The position numbers were made by a program, and so were the translations under genes. Positions 17,772 through 27,404 of a DNA stretch of 64,000 nucleotides are shown piece after piece. How positions within the stretch are numbered: the first letter of the stretch is position 1; every line of letters starts with the position of its first letter. Below the pieces are notes generated by a model. That model was not told the origin of the DNA. It searched no databases and saw only the letters and a program-made list of their open reading frames with translations. The stretch is from Pedobacter sp. R20-19 (GTDB lineage Bacteria; Bacteroidota; Bacteroidia; Sphingobacteriales; Sphingobacteriaceae). The stretch lies in the NCBI RefSeq assembly GCF_000708265.2, contig NZ_JCKI01000001.1, positions 1 to 64,000 on the forward strand, written 5' to 3'.

Positions 17772-18781
17772 TAATGTTTGAATTTATTTTTCAAAATACT
17801 GATTGTCGTACAATACATGTTAAAGAAATGAATATTTTTAAGCATAATGTTCAATTTAAGCACCTCAATTAAATTATTGGGTTGAATCGTCTTAAAATAA
17901 ATTAAATTCGTTTGGAATGTTGAGCTAATCTTCCAATTTGCATCTCTATAATCAATTAATGTCATACGATGTTTATTTGCTAACAGAATTAACTTAATCC
18001 GAACCAAATCGTAGAACATGTTCCTGTGTATTTTGTTGATTTCACTACTCCCGAAACCATTCTCTAACGCAAACTTTCTTAATTCAATACCTGTTTGCAA
18101 AATATCAAGTAAATTTAGACTCCATTTTTGAGTTATCGCATTCGGATTATTTTGTCTGTAGAAGAAAACTCCAGTGCTAAAGACAACTGTTTCGCTATGA
18201 AAATAAAACATACGTGTTGTATATTCATCGCTATTTAAACCAAATTCGAAAAAGCCAATTTTTTTCACAATTTCAATTTTCCACAGTACAAATCCATGGA
18301 TTTGCCAATCTAGCGAAGCTACGAAGGCTTCTCTACCATTTATGGTTTCACTATCGTTCCTTGACGCAGTAGCTATTACGATTGAAGTATCCCCTCCATA
18401 AAAATATGACAAGACTGGTACAACTGCATCAGCGCTGAATTTTTTTGCCTGAATAAAGTTTTTTTCTAATAAATCTTCACTGAAAAGATCATCCTGGGAA
18501 GAATACATAAAGTATTCTCCTCTGGCATAAACCAGACCAAAATTTATTGCTTTAGAAGCAGTACCACCATTGGGCTTCGTCAATACCTTTATACGGTCAT
18601 CTAATGCGGCATATCTTTCTAAAATATCTAAACTGTTATCCGTAGAACTATCATTAACAAAAATAATCTCAAAATTATGATACGTTTGCTTTAATAAAGA
18701 TTTAATTGTTTCTTCAAGAAATAGGCTTCCATTATAAACTGGAATAAGTACCGTAATACCAACTTTATTTTCAACTAGCAT
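17771..18781 (-). CDS. Glycosyltransferase family 2
   Basis: The 336-residue protein carries [39 protein letters not shown] and the DXD-like SSQDD near residue 97. A less conserved C-terminal third probably forms acceptor contacts or membrane association. It overlaps the aminotransferase gene by 11 bp upstream and the flippase by 1 bp downstream. Directly following the amino-sugar genes, it is a reasonable candidate for the transferase of the dTDP-3-amino sugar, but that is position-based inference only. Confidence 0.88.
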   Translation of the reverse strand: MLVENKVGITVLIPVYNGSLFLEETIKSLLKQTYHNFEIIFVNDSSTDNSLDILERYAALDDRIKVLTKPNGGTASKAINFGLVYARGEYFMYSSQDDLFSEDLLEKNFIQAKKFSADAVVPVLSYFYGGDTSIVIATASRNDSETINGREAFVASLDWQIHGFVLWKIEIVKKIGFFEFGLNSDEYTTRMFYFHSETVVFSTGVFFYRQNNPNAITQKWSLNLLDILQTGIELRKFALENGFGSSEINKIHRNMFYDLVRIKLILLANKHRMTLIDYRDANWKISSTFQTNLIYFKTIQPNNLIEVLKLNIMLKNIHFFNMYCTTISILKNKFKH

Positions 18782-19883
18782 GAAATTTATTTAATGCATC
18801 TATTACTATATCCAATTCCTCGGTAGTAATAACATTGCTTAGAGGTAGGCTCAAAACCTCGTTGTGTATTTGATCAGTAATAGGTAATTTCAGATGCAAG
18901 AATTCCTTATAGGCAGCTTGCCTATGCGGTGGAATTGGATAATGTATGACTGTTTGAATGTTAAGGTCATCTAAATACTGCTTCAACTCGGTTCTATATT
19001 TACATCTAATAACGTATAAATGCCATACATGTGAATCTTTATTAGCAGAAATTATGGGTTTGATAATATTGTTATTGTTGATATTTTTTGAGTAGTAATT
19101 TGCGACATCCCGACGAAGATTTGTTACTTCATCAAGTTTTGCCAATTTTACATTTAATAACGCAGCTTGAATTTCATCCAATCGGCTATTAACACCCTTG
19201 TATAAATTTTCATATTTAACATGTGATCCATAATTAAGCAATGCTTTTATAGTGTTAGCTAACTCTTCATCATTAGTTGTCACTGCACCGGCATCTCCTA
19301 AGGCACCCAAGTTTTTTCCTGGATAAAAACTAAATCCCGAAGCATCACCGAAGCTTCCAGCCTTATTTCCTTCTGTATCCATTGCTCCATGCGCCTGCGC
19401 ACAGTCTTCAATAACTTTTAAATTGTTATTTTTAGCAAACTCCACTAGAGATTTCATATCACAAAGTTGCCCATAAAGATGAACAGGCAAAATAGCAACT
19501 GTTTTATTTGTGATCCTATTTTTTAAATTTTCAATATCCAAGTTATAAGTGTCAAGCTTAGGTTCAACAAACACTGGCACTAAATTATTTGCAGAAATAG
19601 CAAGTACACTGGCAATATATGTATTAGCAGGAACTAATACTTCATCTCCATCTTTGAAGATTCCTAACTCTTTGTAGGCACGTATAATTAATATTAAAGC
19701 ATCTAATCCATTAGCTACCCCAATAGCGTATCGAGTTCCGCAATACTTCGCAAAGTTAGATTCAAATGAAGCTAACTCGGCTCCCATTATGTACCATCCC
19801 GAATCTAAAACTCTTTCAAATGCTTGAGTAAAATCTTCCCTATAGCATTCATTTATTTTTTTAAGGTCTAAGAATTTGATCAT
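18771..19883 (-). CDS. DegT/DnrJ/EryC1 aminotransferase, FdtB/QdtB-like
   Basis: A 370-residue PLP-dependent sugar aminotransferase. The PLP lysine lies in [18 protein letters not shown] (about residues 186-203), HLYGQ and EDCAQAHGA are the expected cofactor-site motifs, and the C-terminal segment [11 protein letters not shown] is typical of the family. Next to FdtA-like and FdtC-like genes it most likely converts dTDP-3-keto-6-deoxyhexose to dTDP-3-amino-3,6-dideoxyhexose with glutamate as donor. It overlaps the acetyltransferase gene by 23 bp, a strong sign of co-translation. Whether the product has the galacto (Fuc3N) or gluco (Qui3N) configuration depends on the ketoisomerase. Confidence 0.9.
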   Translation of the reverse strand: MIKFLDLKKINECYREDFTQAFERVLDSGWYIMGAELASFESNFAKYCGTRYAIGVANGLDALILIIRAYKELGIFKDGDEVLVPANTYIASVLAISANNLVPVFVEPKLDTYNLDIENLKNRITNKTVAILPVHLYGQLCDMKSLVEFAKNNNLKVIEDCAQAHGAMDTEGNKAGSFGDASGFSFYPGKNLGALGDAGAVTTNDEELANTIKALLNYGSHVKYENLYKGVNSRLDEIQAALLNVKLAKLDEVTNLRRDVANYYSKNINNNNIIKPIISANKDSHVWHLYVIRCKYRTELKQYLDDLNIQTVIHYPIPPHRQAAYKEFLHLKLPITDQIHNEVLSLPLSNVITTEELDIVIDALNKFHAS

Positions 19884-20427
19884 CTATTAATTCGTTATTT
19901 AAATATTTATACTTTTTGCCTTTGTTTCTATCAATTAGATCTAATCCAATTATTTCGCTATTCTTTGTGATATATCCTCTATGTATTGCTGGATTACCAT
20001 ACCAAACGGTATAAGGTGGGATATTCTTTGTGACTACGCTACCTGCACCAATGAAAGCATATGCCCCTATCTCTATACCTGCTATGACAGTACAATTAGC
20101 CCCAACTGATGCATGATGTCTTACATTTGTCTCCATAAATTGACTTGGATAAACTTTAGACCTCGGTATTAAATCGTTAGTAAATGTAACATTAGGGCCA
20201 ATGAATACATTATCCTCTAGCGAAATTCCATCCCAGATCTGAACACCAGATTTTATAGTGACATTATTACCAATAACAACATCATTTTCGATAAAACATT
20301 GGGCGTTAATATTACAATTCTCTCCAATAATAGCATTAGATAGTATTACAGTAAACTGCCATACGTAAGTATTTTCCCCTACAGTTTCAGACTGGACATC
20401 AGATAGGGGATGTATAAATTTAGCCAT
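19861..20427 (-). CDS. Sugar N-acetyltransferase, left-handed beta-helix (FdtC/QdtC-like)
   Basis: The 188-residue protein is dominated by hexapeptide repeats ([63 protein letters not shown]). The family motif [10 protein letters not shown] and the catalytic-type histidines in [11 protein letters not shown] are present. FdtC and QdtC N-acetylate dTDP-Fuc3N and dTDP-Qui3N with acetyl-CoA. Immediate linkage to a DegT aminotransferase (23-bp overlap) and two ketoisomerase-like genes supports that role. Sequence alone does not separate the two sugar configurations. Confidence 0.88.
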   Translation of the reverse strand: MAKFIHPLSDVQSETVGENTYVWQFTVILSNAIIGENCNINAQCFIENDVVIGNNVTIKSGVQIWDGISLEDNVFIGPNVTFTNDLIPRSKVYPSQFMETNVRHHASVGANCTVIAGIEIGAYAFIGAGSVVTKNIPPYTVWYGNPAIHRGYITKNSEIIGLDLIDRNKGKKYKYLNNELIDDQILRP

Positions 20428-20839
20428 TTTTATAGTTTAAAAAATCATCATAATTTCTAATATAGTCCAACTCAGAATAGGGCATAGATGCAAGTACAAG
20501 CAATACTGCACCTGATGAGAAATTGACTAAATCTCTCCATATGCCTGGTGTTACATACAAACCAAAATTAGGTCTATTCAAATTAATAGTTCTCTTATTT
20601 ATACCATCATCAATGACTACATCAAAGCTTCCACTAGCAGCCACTATAAGTTGTTCCAATTCGTAGTGTGCATGCCCTCCCCTAATTTCACCGCCAGGCA
20701 CATCATAAAGGTAATAAACTCGTTTTATATCAAACGGAATGTTAAGATTACATTGAACCGGAGTTAGGTTTCCGGCTCTGTTAAAAATCTTTTGAAGACC
20801 GATAACATTACAGTTGTAAATACTACTTATTTTCTTCAT
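20420..20839 (-). CDS. dTDP-4-keto-6-deoxyglucose 3,4-ketoisomerase-like cupin (FdtA/QdtA family), canonical copy
   Basis: The ~139-residue single-domain cupin begins at ATG 20839, overlapping the upstream paralogue by 17 bp; a start 18 codons earlier lies inside that paralogue and adds no family sequence. It has [20 protein letters not shown], which keeps the His-x-His pair used in FdtA/QdtA catalysis, then [11 protein letters not shown] and [14 protein letters not shown]. The enzyme shifts the keto group of dTDP-4-keto-6-deoxyglucose, supplied by RfbB, from C4 to C3 for the adjacent aminotransferase. It overlaps the acetyltransferase gene by 8 bp. Confidence 0.88.
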   Translation of the reverse strand: MKKISSIYNCNVIGLQKIFNRAGNLTPVQCNLNIPFDIKRVYYLYDVPGGEIRGGHAHYELEQLIVAASGSFDVVIDDGINKRTINLNRPNFGLYVTPGIWRDLVNFSSGAVLLVLASMPYSELDYIRNYDDFLNYKNG

Positions 20840-21227
20840 ACCTTTTAAAATCACGGATGTAATCACTTTCATTATAATCGGTGGAAGCAACAATAAATGC
20901 TAAAGAATTCGTTGAAAAGTTATCCATATGCCTCCACAGTCCAGCCGGTACGTATAGCCCATAATAACTTCTATTCAAGGAATAGGTTCTAGTTGTCTTA
21001 CCATCGTTGAATACTATATCGAAGCTACCGGAAAGGGCAATGATAAACTCTTGATTGGTTTTATAACTATGCCCTCCTCGTGTTTCACCCCCAGGTACGT
21101 CATAGATCCAGTAAGTCCTTCTTATAGTAAATGGAATATGATTATTTTCTTCTAAGAAAGATAAATTACCACGCTCATCGAGTATTCTTGGAAGCTGTAT
21201 TATCTTTATTTCATCTAGACTCATCAT
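20823..21227 (-). CDS. FdtA/QdtA-family cupin, second copy with altered active-site motif
   Basis: This 134-residue paralogue of the next gene has the same framework: RILDERGNLSFLEE, RRTYWIYDVPGGETRGGHSY, SGSFDIVFNDG, GLYVPAGLWRHMDNFS and DYIRDF. Where the canonical copy has HAH, this one reads HSY, so the second histidine is replaced by tyrosine. It may have different stereochemistry, another substrate, or a partner role with the downstream copy. It lies 13 bp after wzc and is the first of the amino-sugar genes in the operon. Confidence 0.85.
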   Translation of the reverse strand: MMSLDEIKIIQLPRILDERGNLSFLEENNHIPFTIRRTYWIYDVPGGETRGGHSYKTNQEFIIALSGSFDIVFNDGKTTRTYSLNRSYYGLYVPAGLWRHMDNFSTNSLAFIVASTDYNESDYIRDFKRYEENK

Positions 21228-21240
21228 CGTAGCATTTAAC

Positions 21241-23595
21241 TTACCTACCTAACAACTTACTCAACCAAGACTTTTTAGCTTCATTCTCACCATATGAACC
21301 ATAACCATAACCATAACCATAATACTTACTTACGATACCATTAACTATAATTCCTAAGTTATTCATTTTCTTGTTTCGATAAAGATCTTCTAAAATACTC
21401 AATTGATTTTTTTGCGTTACTTTTTGTCGTACAAGATACAAGGTTACATCTGCATATTGTGATAATAGCTGAGCGTCACTAATAACTCCTATAGGTGGAG
21501 CATCCATTAAAATATAATCAAATTCATGCTTTAGCTTTTCGATAAGGATACCTGTTTTTTCATTCATCAATGTTTCGGCAGGATTTGGAGGCAATGGTCC
21601 TGATGAAATAATAAAAAGTTTATCATTCATTGACAATGGTTTTATAATATCCGCATGGCTCATATCTGCAGTAATAATATAGTTAGAAAATCCAGTATTA
21701 TTACTTACCCCAACTTTAGCTGATAATCCCGGCTTCCTTAAATCGAGTTCCATTAGGAGTACCTTTTTACCAGCTAGAGCTAAAATATTGCCTAAATTAA
21801 TCGCAGTAAATGATTTACCTTCGCCAGACATACTGGAAGTAAGCAAGATAATTTTCTCATTCTCATTTTTTAGATAGAACGATAAATTAGTTCTTAATGC
21901 TCGAAATTGTTCAGATATAGCAGATCTTCCCTTGTTTGCTACTACTAAATTATCACTATCCTCATTATGACTTATTTCACCTATAATAGGAACGGATGTG
22001 TGATTGACTATATCTTCTTTACTAGAAACGGAAACATTAAATATTCCAACCAAAATTATAAAGATGCCTGGAATTACTATTCCTAAAATTAAACTTGCCA
22101 AGTAAACGATATTTTTCTTGGGAGTTATTGGCATCACTTCAGACTTAGGCGGGTCTATAGTCTTTGCGATAGCGATGTTAGAAGTTTTTGAAATAGCCGT
22201 TTCTTCAGCTTTTTGCATGAGGAAAATATAAAGCTCTTGTTTAATTTGCTGGTTTCTAGCAAGCTTTAAATAATCTTTTTCAATCTTGGGAACACCTCCT
22301 ATTTGGCTTTCTGCATTTGAAAGTTGTGATCTTAATTTATCCCTAGTTACGATATACGTATTTTTTGTACTTTGAATATTAGCTAAAATACCGCTCCTTA
22401 AACCTGATATTTGCTGGTCAATATTCTTTATGAAAGGGCTTTCCTCGGTTACGCTCAACAGCTGCTTGTCCCTTTCTACTAATAGAGAATTATATTGAGC
22501 CATCAGTCCAGAAAACACCATGTCAGACGGAAGTAAGGAAGCTGGAAAAACACGAGTATTTTTACTCTCATCTTTGAGGTAATTCTCTAAGTCTGTTAAT
22601 ATTAGCACTTGTGTTTCAGCTTTAGCTAACTCTGAGCTAAATTCGCCTGAATTTTGAACTAATAGTTTCCCTTGTTCAGACATATCAGCAAGCTTATTCC
22701 CCTGCTTGAAATCTTGAACCCTATCTTCAACATCTCCTAACTCACCTGCAATTATGCTTAATCGATTTTGTATAAACTTTGTCGTACTATCTGCTATTGT
22801 ATTTTTATCTTGAAGATTTGCAGTTATATATTGATGAATCAAAGCGTTTAAAATATCCTCTCCTTTTTGTGGTGATTCATTAGTTAATCCCAAATATATT
22901 ATTGTAGAAAGTTTTCCAGAAACCGAAACACTTAGTCTTCTCATAAGCTCAGCAACACGTTGATCTACTGAACATACTTTGACTATACATTCACCATCGA
23001 AAAGTGTAGAGTTGCCCGAATTTGGTTCTAATTTTACTATACCAACACCGTTCAATTTGAATTCCTCATTCCAGCTAACTTCTTTTTGAAACCCACGACC
23101 GATAACATTTATTCTACTATTCTTTGCTCGCTCTATAGTCAAATCGATATTCCCTATAGTGTCAACACCCTTTATGATATTAAAGACAAATGGTGGATTG
23201 TATATCTCCCTAGTAGTTAGATTAGACTTCCTATTGTAAACAATATTGAGCTTCATCTTTCTTACCACCTGCTCCATTAAAAATCTCGTTTTAAGGATTT
23301 CGACTTCATTATCAACAGAATTTTTACCTCCAAATAATCCTCCAAAGTCCATAACAGCACCTGCACCCTGGCCAAGACTCCCACCTTTTTCATTATCAGT
23401 TACTAGAAGTTTCGCATTTATTTGATAAGTCGGTGCAGTGAGCTTTATATAGAAAAACCCTAAAAGTAGACATACTATTATGCTCACTAAAAATAATAAC
23501 CATTTATCAATAACTTGTGAAAAAATCTTTTTTAAGTCTATTGTGTCTTCTTGTTCAGCTCCTATTGTTTTTTGAACTTCGACTAAATTATTCAT
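21241..23595 (-). CDS. wzc: Wzc-type polysaccharide co-polymerase with tyrosine autokinase domain (BY-kinase)
   Basis: A 784-residue inner-membrane protein controlling chain length and export. It has an N-terminal Wzz domain with a first helix at about 33-53, a long periplasmic coiled-coil region, a GNVR-like segment (IEKDYLKLARNQQ) and a second helix near 495-520. The cytoplasmic kinase has Walker A SGEGKS (about 590-595), Walker A' LMELDLRKP (about 614-622) and Walker B ILMDAPP (about 695-701). The C-terminal tail holds a Tyr-Gly cluster (YYGYGYGYGSYG, about 757-768), the expected autophosphorylation site. It follows wza in the same operon by 7 bp. It is the only BY-kinase in the window. 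Confidence 0.95.
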   Translation of the reverse strand: MNNLVEVQKTIGAEQEDTIDLKKIFSQVIDKWLLFLVSIIVCLLLGFFYIKLTAPTYQINAKLLVTDNEKGGSLGQGAGAVMDFGGLFGGKNSVDNEVEILKTRFLMEQVVRKMKLNIVYNRKSNLTTREIYNPPFVFNIIKGVDTIGNIDLTIERAKNSRINVIGRGFQKEVSWNEEFKLNGVGIVKLEPNSGNSTLFDGECIVKVCSVDQRVAELMRRLSVSVSGKLSTIIYLGLTNESPQKGEDILNALIHQYITANLQDKNTIADSTTKFIQNRLSIIAGELGDVEDRVQDFKQGNKLADMSEQGKLLVQNSGEFSSELAKAETQVLILTDLENYLKDESKNTRVFPASLLPSDMVFSGLMAQYNSLLVERDKQLLSVTEESPFIKNIDQQISGLRSGILANIQSTKNTYIVTRDKLRSQLSNAESQIGGVPKIEKDYLKLARNQQIKQELYIFLMQKAEETAISKTSNIAIAKTIDPPKSEVMPITPKKNIVYLASLILGIVIPGIFIILVGIFNVSVSSKEDIVNHTSVPIIGEISHNEDSDNLVVANKGRSAISEQFRALRTNLSFYLKNENEKIILLTSSMSGEGKSFTAINLGNILALAGKKVLLMELDLRKPGLSAKVGVSNNTGFSNYIITADMSHADIIKPLSMNDKLFIISSGPLPPNPAETLMNEKTGILIEKLKHEFDYILMDAPPIGVISDAQLLSQYADVTLYLVRQKVTQKNQLSILEDLYRNKKMNNLGIIVNGIVSKYYGYGYGYGSYGENEAKKSWLSKLLGR

Positions 23596-23602
23596 TTGTA
23601 CC

Positions 23603-24412
23603 TTATTTAAAACTAGATATTGCTAAAACAATTACTGAAACTACTGACGCGATTACACCAACGGTTTGTATCTGCGCTGAATTTGATGCTGAAACCTTGC
23701 GTTTATTAGGCTCTACATAGACGACGTCATTTTGCCTTAAGTAGTAATATGGACTATTAAATAGATTCGATGAATTTAAATCTAATCTCGCAAATTCTTT
23801 TTTCCCATTATTATCTCTGATTATCAGAACATTTTCACGCCTTCCATAAATTGTTAAATCTCCAGCGAGGCTTAACGCATCTAAAATAGAGACTTTCTCA
23901 TTCGGCAAAGTATAAGCGGAAGGTGTATTAACTTCTCCTAATACGCTTACTTTGAAATTGGCAAAACGCAATTGAACATTAGGTTCTTTATAAACCACTG
24001 CTGCTTTTTCACGAATTAATTCTCGAGCCTGAAAAGTTGTTAGGCCAGCAACTTTAACTTTTCCAATTAAGGACAGCTCAACATCCCCATTACGATCTAC
24101 TAAAAATCCAGAAACTTGTTGTGATGCAACAGCTGTAGTTGCTCCTCCTCCAAGTACAGTATTAGAAGCAGCCTGATTAACGATGGCACCACTTTGAGGA
24201 TTTAAGGTAAAAACATTTATACTTAAAATATCATCTGGTTGGATAATAGGTTCCGTAAATTTTGTAGCATTTTCAAGTTGAGCTTGGTTTACAGTCTGAA
24301 TATCCTGAAAATAGGCAATCTTTTTATTGCTAACACAGGATGTCAAAAAGAAAAGTACAACAAGCAATAGATAGTAATTGTACTTGTGACTGTATAAATT
24401 GTATTTATTCAT
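23603..24412 (-). CDS. wza: Wza-type polysaccharide export lipoprotein (locus A)
   Basis: A 269-residue outer-membrane export protein. A hydrophobic signal segment ends in LTSC, a lipobox with Cys26. The polysaccharide export domain follows (IIQPDDILSINVFT, FLVDRNGDVELSLIGKVKVAGLT), then one SLBB domain (FKVSVLGEVNTPSAYTLP). A C-terminal hydrophobic stretch (VIASVVSVIVLAISS) fits a terminal outer-membrane-spanning helix. It is the first gene of the long locus A operon and pairs with Wzc directly downstream. It is far smaller than the SLBB-rich Wza of locus B. Confidence 0.93.
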   Translation of the reverse strand: MNKYNLYSHKYNYYLLLVVLFFLTSCVSNKKIAYFQDIQTVNQAQLENATKFTEPIIQPDDILSINVFTLNPQSGAIVNQAASNTVLGGGATTAVASQQVSGFLVDRNGDVELSLIGKVKVAGLTTFQARELIREKAAVVYKEPNVQLRFANFKVSVLGEVNTPSAYTLPNEKVSILDALSLAGDLTIYGRRENVLIIRDNNGKKEFARLDLNSSNLFNSPYYYLRQNDVVYVEPNKRKVSASNSAQIQTVGVIASVVSVIVLAISSFK

Positions 24413-24511
24413 AAGTTTTGGGGGGTAAGCATATTCGTGTAAGTTTTTAAGGCTTTATAATATCCTTTTGGGCAATATCAGCCTATGTGGAATTGCGCAT
24501 AAGGGCGATTA

Positions 24512-24541
24512 CAAACTTAATCATTTTAATGTAATATCAAA
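24512..24541 (-). promoter_or_regulatory. Probable promoter of the locus A operon
   Basis: On the minus strand TTTG (24541-24538), an 18-base spacer and TAAGTTTG (24519-24512) match the Bacteroidota consensus in both boxes. It lies about 100 bases before the wza start and in the only sizeable gap upstream of it. It is thus the best candidate for driving the ~16-kb gene run down to the manC-like gene. Confidence 0.65.
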
Positions 24542-24588
24542 AAATGGATAGCTAACTGATTCACTCTTTAAATTGGAAGGGTATCAAA

Positions 24589-26319
24589 TTATTGAAACAT
24601 ATACACAATGCCAATCTTCGCATGTATATTATTCACATCTTGTTTATTCCAGTTCCAGTAATCGCCAGGAGGGGTACTATCTTGCCATTGATATAGATAA
24701 TTTAAAGATCTAATATAAGTCAATTGTGCATTAGCAACAAATCGCTTAAAATTCCAGGAGAAGGTACTCCCGATGGCTAAATCAATCCAATGTCTGTTGA
24801 TATATTGTCTTCGGTCTGCGGAAGCAAATGCAAATTCGTAAAATAGGTCGTTATTATTGACTTTACGCTCCAATTGAAATCCAATTCTTTTGAGTCCTTT
24901 TACCCAACTAATATCTAAGGTCTGTAAGTTGCTTCCCGGGCCAATTCCCGCACCTAGAACTTGCCCCTTGTTGGTATATCCATCCAACACCTGGCCATGC
25001 ACGTACCACGTAGGATAGTCTCTCAATTGAGTAGTAGCACTTCTTTCCAGTTGGGTAAGTTCTACGCCAACTTGAATAAATTCATCTGCTCTTTTTAATG
25101 GTATTAATTTTCGTACCCCAACAACGTACGCACGGGTGTGTTCTGGTTCCGCTAAGGCATCACGCAAATCATAAGAATGGTCATTTCGCCCAAATTGGAA
25201 ATAAACCTCTGCTTTACTCTCTGTAAATACATATTTAGTAAAGAATGAAATATACTGATCTCTTTCTGCTGCATCTTCACTATAAGTTCCTTCAGATGTT
25301 ACATAACCCACCTTCTCTACCTGAGAAAATATCGGGAAGTAGTCGCCAAATTTATTACCCATTTTTGATCGGTTTACAATAAACGTACGATCAAATCCTA
25401 AGTACAAACCTGGTACCCATTTAGGTTGATACGTCAATACCATGCCCGAAAAATAACGCCAATCATATGGCTTTTGAACCAATTCATTTCTGATGGCTTG
25501 TGGAACAGTAGGGTCACGATTCAAGGTATATCCAGATTGTTCCAACCGTCCACCAACAATTTGCGTTTCAAAAGATCCGATATAAGTTTTAATTGGCCGG
25601 GTGGTATTCAAGGTAATATGCCTGAAGCCTGATGCATTATTACTCATTAATAAAGAATTCCGAACACCTGGTCCCCACCATAAGTTTTCATTAGAAAACC
25701 CTGCAGATACAGGTCCAACATTTAATCGTATACTGCTCTGCCCTAAACTTAATTTAGAGTACTGTCTGTTACCCATGCGGTCAGGTAAGTCGATGCGGTT
25801 GTAATAGGCACCCGTTACTGGAGTATTCCAATAAACACCATTTGGCGCATCAGCTATACGTTGAAAAACACTATTTTGAGCAAACACATATTCCGGCCTT
25901 AACTGGATTGATAAAGGACCAATTTTAGCATAGATTCCACCAGAAATTTGAGTTTGGTATCCTTTAGCCTGCACCATAGATCCATCATTCATCCCATAAG
26001 GATGATGAGAATTGACTTGTTGCTGCCAGGCGATAGGCAAAGCATAAATTTGTGTCTTAAATTTAGGATTGTTATACAATAACTTTCTGAAATGAAGCAA
26101 AGAATAACTCGTATCCGGATCTAAAGCCACATCATTTCGGTCAGACATAAACATCGGTCTGATCATGTAAGAACTATTGGAAGTGTCCTTCCCTAAAAGC
26201 TGCTGCCTTCTATAGGCATCTTCTACATTTTCCAATAAACCTACGGGTAAAGTCTGTGCAGACACCCATGTACTTAGAAAGATCAGCAATAAAAAGGGAT
26301 AAAATATCCTCATAGTCAT
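24589..26319 (-). CDS. Capsule assembly Wzi family outer-membrane protein
   Basis: The 576-residue protein starts with a signal peptide (FYPFLLLIFLSTWVSAQ). It continues with alternating amphipathic beta strands typical of Wzi barrels, including the conserved-type LSLGQSSIRLNVGPVSAGFSNENLWWGPG near residues 190-220 and a final aromatic C-terminus (IVYMFQ). Wzi family proteins bind exported polysaccharide at the cell surface. It lies directly upstream of wza but is separated by ~175 bp holding the operon promoter, and it has its own promoter. An alternative start two codons downstream (MRIFYP) is equally good. Confidence 0.87.
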   Translation of the reverse strand: MTMRIFYPFLLLIFLSTWVSAQTLPVGLLENVEDAYRRQQLLGKDTSNSSYMIRPMFMSDRNDVALDPDTSYSLLHFRKLLYNNPKFKTQIYALPIAWQQQVNSHHPYGMNDGSMVQAKGYQTQISGGIYAKIGPLSIQLRPEYVFAQNSVFQRIADAPNGVYWNTPVTGAYYNRIDLPDRMGNRQYSKLSLGQSSIRLNVGPVSAGFSNENLWWGPGVRNSLLMSNNASGFRHITLNTTRPIKTYIGSFETQIVGGRLEQSGYTLNRDPTVPQAIRNELVQKPYDWRYFSGMVLTYQPKWVPGLYLGFDRTFIVNRSKMGNKFGDYFPIFSQVEKVGYVTSEGTYSEDAAERDQYISFFTKYVFTESKAEVYFQFGRNDHSYDLRDALAEPEHTRAYVVGVRKLIPLKRADEFIQVGVELTQLERSATTQLRDYPTWYVHGQVLDGYTNKGQVLGAGIGPGSNLQTLDISWVKGLKRIGFQLERKVNNNDLFYEFAFASADRRQYINRHWIDLAIGSTFSWNFKRFVANAQLTYIRSLNYLYQWQDSTPPGDYWNWNKQDVNNIHAKIGIVYMFQ

Positions 26320-26354
26320 GATATAGTTTTGTTACAAGAACGCTAAAATGCTCG

Positions 26355-26386
26355 CAAAGGTATGTAAACTTTCCCCTGCTAAGAAA
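26355..26386 (-). promoter_or_regulatory. Putative promoter of the wzi-like gene
   Basis: TACCTTTG (26362-26355, minus strand) is a perfect TAnnTTTG box about 36 bases upstream of the wzi start. TTTC, one base off TTTG, stands 20 bases further up. Confidence 0.55.
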
Positions 26387-26485
26387 CTTTTTTGCAACTT
26401 AACAAAAACCATACCATATAAAATTCAACATCCGAATGTATTTAGTGATAAAAACATACAAATAATTCAGGTTTTGTACGATTAA

Positions 26486-27280
26486 ATGCGTTTATTTGAA
26501 GAATATAATTTTCGCAAAAGATTAACCGGAAAAACCTTGAATATTCCCATTGCCATGCTACACCATGTAGCCGAACAACCTCACCCGAGTTTGCGAACAT
26601 GGTGTATCACTCACAGTAAGTTTCTGGAATTTTTAAACTGTATTGAACAGAAGGGTTTGCAAACAACTACTTTTCAGGAAATGGTATCGCAAAAACTAAC
26701 GTCAAAAGATTTAAAAAACAAAATCATCATCACTTTCGATGATTGTGCCGCCGAACTTTTAGATTTTGCAATCCCTGAATTAGTGAAACGCAAGATGAAA
26801 GCTGTTTTTTATATGCCATCCAATCATATTGATGGGCAAAACATCTGGGATATAGAGGAATTTGCCATGACCAGTGTGAAACTGATGAATCTTCAACAGT
26901 TGCAATACTTATTAACTTTAGGAATGGAAGTCGGCAGCCATGGCGAAAACCACATCAGGCTAAATCGCGTAAGCGAAGCAGAGGCCAATCAGGATATTAG
27001 CAACTCAAAGAAAAAACTCGAAGAGATACTTCAACACCCCGTCTATTCATTTGCTTACCCTTATGGAAAGATCCCCGCTCAGCATCAAAGCATGCTAATA
27101 AAGGCAGGTTACCACTTTGGCCTGTCCATTTATACCGCTGTTGAAACAAAGTACACCTTGCGTAGATTTGCCATCAATGAAACAGATGACCGGAAAATTA
27201 TCAACATGAAATTGAGCAGACGATATCGAATAATGCGGGCGCTATATGATCCGGTTTTATTGATGAAAAACCGATTGTAG
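26486..27280 (+). CDS. Polysaccharide deacetylase family protein (NodB domain)
   Basis: The 264-residue protein has the carbohydrate esterase 4 landmarks: IIITFDDC (the catalytic Asp-Asp pair near residue 95), VGSHGENHIRL (metal-binding SH-x3-H near 153-160) and SFAYPYGK near 190. Such enzymes remove N- or O-acetyl groups from polysaccharides. No signal peptide is evident, so action may be on cytoplasmic or membrane-proximal intermediates. It is transcribed divergently from wzi at the edge of locus A, which suggests, but does not prove, a role in modifying that polymer. A 26-bp palindrome lies downstream. Confidence 0.87.
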   Translation: MRLFEEYNFRKRLTGKTLNIPIAMLHHVAEQPHPSLRTWCITHSKFLEFLNCIEQKGLQTTTFQEMVSQKLTSKDLKNKIIITFDDCAAELLDFAIPELVKRKMKAVFYMPSNHIDGQNIWDIEEFAMTSVKLMNLQQLQYLLTLGMEVGSHGENHIRLNRVSEAEANQDISNSKKKLEEILQHPVYSFAYPYGKIPAQHQSMLIKAGYHFGLSIYTAVETKYTLRRFAINETDDRKIINMKLSRRYRIMRALYDPVLLMKNRL

Positions 27281-27356
27281 CAGCTCAATCTGCTATACTG
27301 GTAAAATAAATCAGCACTTTTACATTATTGGGAGAGGCTGGGTGGTAAAGCAAAAT

Positions 27357-27382
27357 ACGGATATGCAGATCTGCATATCCGT
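27357..27382. terminator. Perfect 26-bp palindrome, probable bidirectional terminator
   Basis: ACGGATATGCAGA and its exact complement TCTGCATATCCGT meet with no loop at 27369/27370. It lies between the convergent deacetylase and small-cassette genes, with A/T-rich flanks on both sides (TATTTTGC on the minus strand). A terminator is the simplest reading; a protein-binding palindrome is possible. Confidence 0.6.
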
Positions 27383-27404
27383 TCTAAAATAAAAATAATG
27401 ACAG

